64,000 nt of DNA. Source: Cercis canadensis (lineage: Eukaryota; Streptophyta; Magnoliopsida; Fabales; Fabaceae). Location of the stretch: assembly GCA_003255065.1 (NCBI GenBank), contig QAOA01005205.1, forward strand, positions 575,630-639,629, written 5' to 3'. Below are positions 38,713-47,909 of this stretch, piece after piece. The notes below the pieces were generated by a model. That model had not been told where the DNA came from, did not search any database, and was given only the letters and a program-made list of their open reading frames with translations. The position numbers and the translations under genes are program-made. How positions within the stretch are numbered: the stretch's first letter is position 1; every line of letters begins with the position of its first letter.

Positions 38713-39561
38713 ATGCCTCAGCAAAAACAAGGTTCTGATTCTTATGAATCTCAGCGCGAGAAAGGATGTGGTGTGAACGGGGGGAAAAATTTGAAGGAAT
38801 ACGAACCCATCTTCTCACGCCGAGATAGTGGCAGGCAAAAGCATAAAGAAGGAGGAGGATGCCGAGAATCAGAGGCTGTGCTCAGCTCTGTGTTGCCACC
38901 TTCTCATGTCCAAAGGGTACAATTACTACTACTTAATTTAGTTAACCACATAACAAGTAACAAGCAAAGCTGTAAAATAAAATCAAGGAAATTTAATTAT
39001 ATGTGTTTTTGTCTTCATAAACTAAACTGATTTGTAATTGGTAGGGGGACCAAGCATCTATCATAGGAGATGTCATTAATTACGTGAAGGAGCTTCAGCA
39101 AATCCTGCAATCCCTTGAAGCCCAGAGGCGAATTAAGCAACCATTGGACTTTTTCACCTTCTCTCCCCCCCCTCACTACTCATACTCTGCTACTCCACTT
39201 GATCAGTTGGAGAAGGATTCCATGGCCAATGCTGTTGCAGACGTGCAAATGAGTATTGTCCAAGGCCATGTCAATGTCAAATGAAGCATCGAGGCCAGCT
39301 CTTGAAATTGATGACCCAATTGCAGTTTATGTCTCTAATGATTCTCCACCTTAACATCAATTTTCATGATATGCTGCTTTACTCCTTCAGTGTTAAGGTA
39401 CATCGGTTTCATATAATCATACTTGACTATATTATTTTGATGTGGAAAGTGGAAGAATGCTGCAGGTTCAAGATGGTAATGTATTAAGGTCAGTGAATGA
39501 GATCGCTGCTGCAGTGCAAGAGATGGTAGGTAGGATCCAAGGGAAGCCCCATCACAGCTGA
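38713..39561 (+). pseudogene. Group Ia bHLH (bHLH94/96/67/71-like) lacking the basic region
   Basis: Exon 1 (38713-38919) and exon 2 (from 39045) join in frame to read PPSHVQR/GDQASIIGDVINYVKELQQI, the loop and helix 2 of SPCH/MUTE/FAMA-related bHLH proteins, followed by an ACT-like C-terminal part. Two defects stand out. First, the segment between an ENQR-like remnant (other frame, near 38860-38880) and AVLSSVLPPS is missing: the whole DNA-binding basic stretch and start of helix 1, about 54 bp, is absent. Second, the ACT-like part is split: frame 1 stops at 39284 after HVNVK, while HRGQLLKLMTQ...ILHLNINFH continues one frame over, and SVNEIAAAVQEMVGRIQ (about 39490-39535) lies in yet another frame or exon. 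It is most likely a pseudogene, although a truncated 148-residue HLH-only product could in principle be made. Confidence 0.75.
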
Positions 39562-40187
39562 AACTACTGTATATGCATATGACTAGGCATTGGCCATCTG
39601 TTTTCTAGTTAATTTAAACCAATAAAAGTATTTGTATACTTTCAGTGTTCTCGGAGCACATCATAGCTTAATGGTTAAGGGGAACTCTATCCTATCAAAA
39701 TTAAAGGTTTGTTCTATTCCAAATTCTTAATAAAAAATATTTTTTTTTCGTTTTTATTATAGCAGCCTCCAATGATTAATGAGAACGACAAAAAGTCAAA
39801 TATTTATCAGAAATTTAAAAAAAAAAAAAAGTTACTCTGGCAAGCAATCGTAGCAGTTGTAAGTTTGAGACATGATTAACTGATGAACATGAAGAAAAGA
39901 GCACGTATAATGCAAAATCAATCGGCCCAACATATATATTGTATTATAATTACCTCTCTTAAATCTATAGAGCAGTAGTTTTTGGGTTTTTCCCAACAAC
40001 GACTTTGGTAATTTGAAGAGTTGCACAAATTCTAGTACATATCATAACCATCCACCCAATCCCAACTATATGAAAAAGCTTCAATCACCAGGTGCCAAGA
40101 CTTCAAGTTTCCTTGCTATGTACTATATAGCCTATAGGCATATCAGATATATGAGTATGATGAAATATTGAAATGAATAGATCTAGT
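39562..40187. other. Intergenic
   Basis: AT-rich; nothing recognised. Includes the 3' region of the minus-strand ATL gene. Confidence 0.4.
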
Positions 40188-41393
40188 TCATAAGGGCAGA
40201 GTTGAGCTCTGGCTCCTGCAATGTGTGGATAATTGGAGTTTTCTGTTACTAGAAAATGATCTTTTCATTGAGATGGGCCTCTTCTTCAATGAGTATCCTA
40301 TTGAAGCCAGTTTAGAAATGGTTGGAGAACTTGCACTGCCCTGCTTAACAATGGCATCGATAATCTTGCTACTTGAATTTCTTGTATCATCTAAGTGGGT
40401 GTCTGAGTTTTCTAGATCAGAATTTAAAACCACCGAAGCACCATATAACATTGAAGCAACAGGTGAATCTACCGAAACTGACCTTCTCACTGGTTGTTGC
40501 TGTATTTCCTCTTCCACTTGCTGCTGAATCAAGGTTGAATCACTTAGAATTGCAGAATTTGCCAAATTTTTCTCGGGGACTTGAGTATCGCTTCCGTCAT
40601 CAATTTGAAATATAGGAGAATTAGAATCGTCGACTCCAACCCTCACTCCACTGCTTCCTTCTTCATCCATGCGTTCGTGTTCCAAGTTGTCTATCTGGGT
40701 GTTTTGGCTCACGCCAGAAAAATTCGAATTGGGCTCAATGACGCTTACCTCTGTGGCTGTGACTGTACCAGCAGTTTCACCAACTATAGGGGCACGGCAC
40801 AAGGGACAATTTTTATGCGATCTCAACCAAGTATCAATGCAGGGCATGTGAAAGGCGTGACTGCATTTAGGCAACAGTCGGAGACTTTCGTCTTCTTGGA
40901 ATTCAGAGAGACAAACAGAACACTCTGTTCCCTCTATTAATCCATCGTCTTTTCTGTATTTACAGACTGTGATAGAATCGATTATTGATTGCTGGAGACC
41001 CACTGTGTTGATGAACCATATGGGGTGGTGAATGGCTTGCCCCTCATCTTCATCCGGAAAGGGAAAATCTCCATGGATGTCGAATAATATGGGCCCATTG
41101 CTTCTCCCAAAATTTTGTCTCCTCGAATTGTAGTTTGCCAGAATCTTGAAAATAGTAATGAGAAAAATGATTGCGCCAAACGTGCAAGCTACTGCAATCA
41201 TACCCACTTGGATTACATGGTTTTGATCTGAGGGAATGGGATCATCATAAGCAAAGGAAGGGAACTTCAGTAGCTTCGGCGGTGCCACTGGTGAGTGAAG
41301 AGGGGAAGGTGTTGGGCTACAATTCCTTCCAGAAGCCATGGTAGCATGGCTTAAATTTTCCAGATGCAGCAGTTTTCTATGATAAAAACTCAT
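40188..41393 (-). CDS. RING-H2 E3 ubiquitin ligase, ATL family (ATL1/ATL51/52-like)
   Basis: Intronless; 401 residues from the ATG at 41393, or 383 from the ATG at 41339, which has a better start context (CTACCATGG) and gives MASGRNCSPTPSP. One membrane segment near the N-terminus (VIQVGMIAVACTFGAIIFLI) is followed by a RING-H2 finger: CSVCLSEF, LLPKCSHAFHMPCIDTWL, NCPLCRAPI. Probable membrane-bound E3 ubiquitin ligase. The GLD motif is GLQ here. The long tail is acidic and serine-rich, ending in basic KKRPISMKRSFSSNRK, as in ATL51/52-type proteins. The track-style longer start would need TTG and is not used. Confidence 0.9.
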   Translation of the reverse strand: MSFYHRKLLHLENLSHATMASGRNCSPTPSPLHSPVAPPKLLKFPSFAYDDPIPSDQNHVIQVGMIAVACTFGAIIFLITIFKILANYNSRRQNFGRSNGPILFDIHGDFPFPDEDEGQAIHHPIWFINTVGLQQSIIDSITVCKYRKDDGLIEGTECSVCLSEFQEDESLRLLPKCSHAFHMPCIDTWLRSHKNCPLCRAPIVGETAGTVTATEVSVIEPNSNFSGVSQNTQIDNLEHERMDEEGSSGVRVGVDDSNSPIFQIDDGSDTQVPEKNLANSAILSDSTLIQQQVEEEIQQQPVRRSVSVDSPVASMLYGASVVLNSDLENSDTHLDDTRNSSSKIIDAIVKQGSASSPTISKLASIGYSLKKRPISMKRSFSSNRKLQLSTHCRSQSSTLPL

Positions 41394-42324
41394 CACCAAA
41401 ACAGAACAAGAAGCAGAAAAGAGTCATAAGAGGGAGCAGAAAATTGGACGCTGTGGCAGTAAACAAGGACGAGAAAATATCCAAACCTTATTTTCCACCA
41501 CTTAGTCTGCCTTGATTAGATGGAAGGTAACGAAGAATTTTGGTGCATATGTTTCTTGCGATTCGTTGGTTGCCTTTCTTAGCCATGTCATTTTCCAGGG
41601 GAGACTCATGCATTTACGTTGGAGCTTCGTTTTTCATTGTCTTCATCCAAGTCAATGGACTTTTATTTAGTTATGTCCGCGTTATCTTTAATTATAAGGA
41701 ATAGACGTTATTCTCATCACTCATATAATGCCGTATCATAAACACTTTCGAAACTCGGTTGAATTAACATGCACTTTCTACATTAAAAGAAAAATTAAAT
41801 TTTATTTAAGAATAGTGGAAAAGAGTTTTGCACAATTTTTATTTTGGGTATTATGTTACATCTTTTTTTTTTTTATTTTGCTTATATATTATATCATTTT
41901 TGTATAATTAACATAATTTAAATTTTATATAATCAATATTTGTATTATATTAAATAAATTTATAAAATTTAAATAATATAATATAAAATNAAAAAAAAAA
42001 AACTCAAAGTGTCATGTCACATCTAGAGGAATAGAATAATCTCACCGTTTTTATCAACATGAATGTTATATCATGGACCATGTGGATGCCACATCACTAG
42101 TTACATGGATCCCACATTTTGACTTTGCGACATGATCAACCACAGAGCCATCGGCTGGCTACAACTTAGATGCTACATAAGCATTCTGTTGAGATACTTG
42201 ATTGAAGGGTCGAGTGAGTTAGATCTGATGCCCATTTTTTACTTGGGTCCATGCCCAAAAAGATCATGGGCTAAGATTTAATTTATGCTAATCTTAGTTC
42301 ATGGCGACAAATACTTAAATACAG
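41394..42324. other. 5' flank of ATL gene and intergenic
   Basis: Contains the likely ATL promoter, then AT-rich DNA with a single N at 41990 in front of a poly-A run. No gene. Confidence 0.45.
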
Positions 42325-42604
42325 TTAGGTGGTGTTTGGTACATAAATTTTTTTTTATGATTTTTAAGAAACATTATTCTTAGGAATCTTGTTCATAAAA
42401 ATCTTGTTTTCATGAATGTTACAATTTATGTTTAACAGGTCGTAAACATTTATGGAAAAGTTGGATATTTATTCTTGGAAATCTCACTTCTTCATATTTA
42501 GTTCAGATGCTATTTTCTTGAAAATTTATGTTATTTTTTCAAAAATATCCTTATATAAATTTGGATAAAAAAATTATTATTATATATTATTTTTATTATG
42601 AAAC

Positions 42605-43026
42605 TGTTAGGAACTCAAGCCCAAGAGGAGATCCAACCCAAAAGACTAGCCTATTAGGTGAGAGAGTCTCTTAGACTTAAGTACCATTTCACACTTTCTT
42701 GTGAAACCGATGTGGGACTTCCCATATCGTAATATTACCCACCCCTTGAGAAGCTGGACGCCCACAGACGGCCCACTCTTGGCTGCCAACTCAGGGTGGC
42801 TGTCACTCAGTCTGCCAGGTAGCCCTTTTCCCTGGTTGTTCCTTTCCAAGGTCGCCCCCTCCTGTTGCATTTTCGACTCTCAATAAAATGGCCAATTTTA
42901 GGAACTCAAGTCCAAGAGGAGAGCTCAATCCAAAAGACTAGCCTATTAGATGAGAAAGTCTCTTAGACTTAAGTACCATTTCACACTTTCTTGTGAAACC
43001 GATGTGGGACTTCCCATATCGTAACA
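42605..43026. mobile_element. TRIM (miniature LTR retroelement), 422 bp, 5-bp TSD
   Basis: Two direct repeats of about 130 bp (42605-42734 and 42897-43026) share GAACTCAAG, CCAAAAGACTAGCCTATTAG, GTCTCTTAGACTTAAG and CGATGTGGGACTTCCCATAT. The element starts TGTTAGG and ends CGTAACA and is flanked by the 5-bp duplication GAAAC (42600-42604 and 43027-43031). The ~160-bp interior is GC-rich and has no coding capacity. No tRNA primer site was recognised. Confidence 0.88.
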
Positions 43027-43335
43027 GAAACTCACATATAATAAATAATATGAAAAAAAATATATTTTTTACGTACAAAGTGAGAAAAATAAATAATAAC
43101 AAAAATTCAAATACATTTAAATTTTTGTTATTATTTTAGAGCTATGTGACATGTTCGAACCAAAATGTCTCTTCATGCCATCCAAGGTGCACACGCCTCT
43201 TCAATCATCTCACAAATCACTTCCATTCATTAATCAAATACTAAAAAATTGAGAAATCCAATCGTTGTCTTTCATTGTCATCGACATCAAGATCATCAAT
43301 TCTTGTGGACTTTTATTAGGTATGTACTAATTTAT

Positions 43336-43510
43336 GGACTTAGATCAGTCATGTAACTTGAGTCATGTTGCTTAGATATGAGCTATACATTCTATTAAAG
43401 TTTATTTAAACTATTAAAACACATTAACATTTAATGGTTGAGATAGACTTTAATGAAATGTACTCAGATCTAAGCAGCATAACTCAAGTCACATGATCAA
43501 ATTTAAATCC
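43336..43510. mobile_element. 175-bp palindromic MITE with 9-bp TSD (copy 2)
   Basis: Second member of the family at 9014-9191: CAGTCATGTAACTTGAGTCA on the left arm with its inverted partner on the right. It is flanked by a perfect 9-bp repeat CTAATTTAT (43327-43335 and 43511-43519). Confidence 0.85.
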
Positions 43511-43527
43511 CTAATTTATTTTATAAT

Positions 43528-43947
43528 GGAGGCTAAGCTACCATCTTTTTGGGTGGTAGCGTTACATTTTTTTAGGTTGAATTGTATTGGGTATGTTCTG
43601 GTAGAATTTATTAAGTGATTTTGATATTATTATAAAGATCTAAAAAAATTAAGTCATTCAATATGTACTAGTATATACATTTTTTTATAAAATGTAAGAA
43701 TGACATAATATAAAAAAACGTGTTAAGAAATAACTTTTTCAAGTTTACTTTTTGACATATTTTCTTATATCATATCATTCTTATATTTAAAAAAAAAATT
43801 GTATATTCTAGTATATATTGAGTAACTCAATTTTTTGAAACCTTCGTAATAACATAAAAATCATATTGTAAATCATCACCTGAACTTACTCAACTTAAAG
43901 GGTATAGTACTACCACCCCCAAAATAAGTGATAACTTAACCCTCACC
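43528..43947. mobile_element. MITE of the GGTGAGG family, ~420 bp
   Basis: Ends GGAGGCTAAGCTACCATC and (reverse complement) GGTGAGGGTTAAGTTATCAC; inner GGTGGTAGCGTTACA pairs with GTAGTACTACCACC. It begins 8 bp beyond the previous MITE's target duplication. Confidence 0.75.
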
Positions 43948-44824
43948 TTATTTCATATATATTATAAAATATTTTGTATACTTTTATTTATACTAGTTTT
44001 GATACACACGTGCGTCGCATGTATTTTGGAAAGTTAATTACATTTATAAATTTATTTTTAATTTGATCATAGAAACTAAACATAAATAATGCATAAAAAT
44101 AATATAAAAAAATAAGAGAAGAGAAAGAAGTTCAAACTAAAGGAGACAATTTCTAAATTAAAAAAAATTAAATATGATAAGGAATGCAACAAATAATTTT
44201 TCAAAGATATAATTCTTTGGGGAAGAGTTTTGAAAAGAACAAATAATTTCATTTTTATCCAAAAAAATATAATTTTGTAATTTTATCTTAGTTAATAAGG
44301 GTATTTTATTTAAAAAATAAACAAAAGTATTTTTGGTAAATCAAATGATCACGTCACATCCATGCTTCTAAATATAATATATGTTTATATTTTATAAATC
44401 CTAGGTAATAACATCTGAATTTAAAAAATTATACCCACATAAATTTTTACTTTTTTGTTCACTAAAATTAAAATATAAAAATTATTTCAAATCTAATATT
44501 TTATTCTTCTCCACAAAAATAAAATCTACAAGTTGTTGTACTAACTAATGAAATTATTCTTGAAAAAAATACTTAAGTGAAAGGTAAAAGTGGGTAAAAT
44601 AGTCTTTTTATATAAAAAAAATTTCTCATATCATAAAAATTCAAGATTTCCAACCCCTTATGGAAATATTTTTATGAAAAATTTGTCCCAAAACTATTCT
44701 TGAGAATTTTACTTTCTTAGAAATTTTTTTTAAAAATTTATACCAAACATAAAAAGCTTATTTTCCTAAATTAAAATTCTCAAAAAAATAAAAAATAAAA
44801 AATCTATGTATCAAACACTCCTTA

Positions 44825-45699
44825 GAATAGACAGACGTATTATAAACTGTAAACATATAGAAGAATAGGTCACACGTGAAGCGCACTCTTTTCATATCTT
44901 GTGGGAGTTATTGCTCCGATGTCAGAATTTTTGCCTTCCTAAACATTTTGATTTTGCTAATACCTTTTTCAGCTCAACCTTGACCATTTTGGGCCTCCGT
45001 TTCATCCTTGTTTTAGCTTTAATTTCAACGTTTATCTCTCTTGCTTTTCTCGCTGTTTTTTACATGAGATCACACAGTCAAAAAAAAACCCAGTAAAGAG
45101 GAAGAAAACAAAGAACGAATACGTTGATCTTAAATAACTACACTCACAAAAAAATAATTTTTAATTAATTATATATAGAAATTTTAATGTTTATCTCTCT
45201 TGCTTTTTTCGTCTTTTCTTACATGAGAACACACACTTATTGTGTGCACTCCTCAGTCCACAATCTCATCTCATGATTGCTTCACGTGTGTGTATCCTCT
45301 TAGCAACAGACAAAAAGCCAAAAACAAAGGAGCCTCTTTAAAAGTCCAACACTGGATGCTCACATAAAATTCTATGTAGAAAGCAGACAACGTTACCTTG
45401 TTTTTTTTCCTCCCTAAGTATACTCTTCTTTATACAACTTTGTGCGCATCCATATAAATTACTTACACCGAAGCCGCACCGATGACTTCAGACAAATATA
45501 CATTAATATTAGTTAATACATCCATCCAACTCAGCGGCATGTACACTGATATTCTTAGTCTTTTTACCGAGGTACAATTTCAACTGTCAGATAGAACTAG
45601 ACTTAACTAGACTTACTAAATTTGTGATAAGTCGTTTTTGTTTCAGGGGTTTCATTGTTGAAGTACTCATATATTTAGCTTTGTGTAGGAGAAAATTCT
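44825..45699. other. Intergenic with a short direct repeat
   Basis: A ~60-bp direct repeat (TTTATCTCTCTTGCTTTT...ACATGAGA...CACACA) occurs at about 45025-45080 and 45187-45240. The 65-codon hydrophobic frame at 44899 overlaps the first copy and is not a recognised gene. Confidence 0.45.
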
Positions 45700-46151
45700 A
45701 AGGGTTCTGTTTGTGAGTTTTTTTAGAGGGGAGAGAAGAGGAAAGGGAGGGAAAAGAAAAAAAGGAAAAGGAAGAGGTTTTTTTTTTATTTGTTTGGATA
45801 ATTAAAATGAGTAAAATAAGAGAAAAGGAAATAAAAGAAATAAAAATTTATAATTTTACAAATTTATCTTTTATTTATAAAGTAAATATATTTAATATAA
45901 GATTTAATAATATTATCTAAATAATATTTAAAAAATAAATAGAGGTATAATAGTAAATTACTCTTTTTTCTCTCCAAACCTCTCAAATTGGAAGAACATA
46001 AAAGTAAGACAAAAAATGAATGTAAATATTTGAGATTACCCCTTAGTTTTCTTTCCTTTTTTGATCTTGAACTCTCAAACAAAAGGATGAACACATTTAC
46101 TCATTTCCTTTCTTCTCATTTCCTCTCAATTTTAACTCACAAACAAACCTT
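45700..46151. mobile_element. hAT-like MITE, ~450 bp
   Basis: Inverted ends AAGGGTTCTGTTTGTGAG and (reverse complement) AAGGTTTGTTTGTGAG, each followed by purine-rich GAGGGGAGAGAAGAGG-type sequence. The target duplication is unclear. Class assignment is tentative. Confidence 0.6.
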
Positions 46152-46715
46152 AAGACTCTCATTTTGTCAATGAGAGATCTCGAATACAATACTCTCTTTT
46201 TGCGATGAGAACATTGTGACAAACTAATTTACACTCCAAGGCATTATATTCTTAGTCTTAACTGAGAAGATTACCAAAATATAAATGCTATGGTATTTAC
46301 AGTGTCCCCCGATACTTAATAAAAAGCCAAGTCAAATAACCTTTTTGATTCGAATTTTATAATCCACTTAATTTGATTCTAAAATGCAAAAGCTAGGCAA
46401 GTAGATAGGTAGTGGCGGTAGTTTGCTGACATTAGAACATTGCCCAGACTGGCTGGCAACTTATAAGTATTTAAAGTTAGTAATTTGCCCAAACACGCAA
46501 GCAAAGAATTTCCCAACTATCAAATCAAAAAAGTTAACTTACCGAGCAATTTAAATCCAAAATAAGACAATTTCCACACCGTTGTGTTTCTCAAGAGCAA
46601 TCGCTGCCAAGGCTAAGACTCTCCACCAACCACCTTTTACTTCCACGTCTGAAATTGAATATATTTTCCTTCCGAGATTTCTCAACCTGCTAATTGCTAA
46701 AGCTCGGTGGATAAT
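46152..46715. other. 5' flank of the tail-anchored protein gene
   Basis: Likely promoter and leader of the gene at 46716. No other feature is seen. Confidence 0.4.
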
Positions 46716-47381
46716 ATGGGAGGCCAAGAGAAGAAGAAGACGAGTAATCGAAGAGCAGGGGGAGATTATGAGATGGTTGGTGTTAATCTTATGAAGCCTG
46801 GAGGGGTGGATCTGATGCAGAATTGTGATCTTCCCCCACCTTCAAAGGTTTTCATGGGTGGGTCAGATAAGACGGTTATGTTGTCCATGAACAGGGTTTG
46901 TAACAACAGTATTGTATTTGTGGGTAAAGAGGAAGATAGTGATAATAGCAAGAATGAGTTTGAATTTGTTAATTGCGGAAATGAGGGGAATATTAATAAT
47001 GATAAGGTGGAGCTTCTTAAGGCCCTGCGATCGTCGCAGACACGGGCGAGGGAGGCGGAAAAGAAGGCTGCGATTCTCAGCAAAGAGAAGGAATGCCTTT
47101 CTAATGTTTTATTGGGAGATGCCATGCAATTGTTTGCCTATCGCCAGCAGCTGAGATTGCTTCAGCTTCAAGTTTCAAACTTGCAATCCGTTTGCCTTCT
47201 ACAGCAACAGCAATCAATGTTGCCATGCTGTGGCTTTGATCAACCAAAGGGAGCTGTTGGATCGTTGGAGGAGGATGACGATGATGATGAACAAACGACA
47301 GGCGTCACATGGATTTTGACTTTGGCTCTTTCTTGGGGAATTGGAGTGGGTACCGCACTTGCTTGCAGATACTTACTGTGA
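46716..47381 (+). CDS. Unrecognised coiled-coil, tail-anchored protein
   Basis: Intronless, 221 residues from the ATG at 46716 (an upstream in-frame GTG is ignored). I do not recognise a named family. The N-terminal third is polar with a basic start (MGGQEKKKTSNRRAGG). About residues 102-155 form a helical coiled-coil-like stretch (LLKALRSSQTRAREAEKKAA, then LLGDAMQLFAYRQQLRLLQL). A glutamine run (QQQQ) and an acidic DDDDDE block follow. The last ~22 residues (WILTLALSWGIGVGTALACR) are one membrane segment at the very C-terminus, so it is probably tail-anchored with the bulk in the cytosol. Similar hypothetical plant proteins with this layout exist, to my knowledge without assigned function. 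It converges with the helicase gene downstream. Confidence 0.75.
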   Translation: MGGQEKKKTSNRRAGGDYEMVGVNLMKPGGVDLMQNCDLPPPSKVFMGGSDKTVMLSMNRVCNNSIVFVGKEEDSDNSKNEFEFVNCGNEGNINNDKVELLKALRSSQTRAREAEKKAAILSKEKECLSNVLLGDAMQLFAYRQQLRLLQLQVSNLQSVCLLQQQQSMLPCCGFDQPKGAVGSLEEDDDDDEQTTGVTWILTLALSWGIGVGTALACRYLL

Positions 47382-47909
47382 ATAGCGCTCCTGTCTTTGC
47401 CATTTTGTACATACAGCAAAAACAGAAATTATGATATATCAACACAAGAAAATCAAGACTTTTGCGTTTACATATACACTACAGTTAGTAATGAATCTGA
47501 GTTTCATTTTTTTTCTATTTTTATTCATTTAGACTAGAGTTATTTTAACTTGTTCAATTGTCCTCTTCAAAATGCACAAGTTGTTATCTTATCATTGTTA
47601 TTATTAATATCCTTGATTTGTAAAGAGGAAGTCGGTATAATAGGCCATATGGGAATGCAGAGATCTTAAACTAAAAACATCATGAGAAGGCCAGAAAAGA
47701 CAGGCACAAAAGAAGGCGAAGGCATTCTTCAAACAAGAAGATGCAGCTCTCTTACATATATATACACGAAAACCACCTGTACAAAAGCTGCCGAACTTCT
47801 AATTATACAAGACTGAAAACAAGCTGTACACATTCCCTAGTCTTTGTACGTAATATATACGCGTCATCTAACCTAGAATATGTCAGAAGATGAGTTGGCA
47901 AGTGGCAAT
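47382..47909. other. Shared 3' region of two convergent genes
   Basis: AT-rich sequence between two stop codons; probably both 3' UTRs. Nothing else seen. Confidence 0.45.

Larger units (their letters stand above)
42328..44821. mobile_element. PIF/Harbinger-like element with nested insertions
   Basis: Ends are inverted repeats GGTGGTGTTTGGTACATAAA and (reverse complement) GGAGTGTTTGATACATAGAT, flanked by the 3-bp duplication TTA (42325-42327 and 44822-44824), which is typical of PIF/Harbinger. The body is AT-rich with no transposase frame. Three younger elements sit inside: a TRIM (42605-43026) and two MITEs (43336-43510 and 43528-43947). Without them the host element is about 1.5 kb. Confidence 0.65.

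Noticed and set aside
44899-45096. 65-codon membrane-like frame
   Set aside because: Overlaps a short direct repeat; the second repeat copy does not preserve the frame.
45865-46094. Minus-strand 76-codon frame
   Set aside because: Falls inside the MITE at 45700-46151 and is low complexity.
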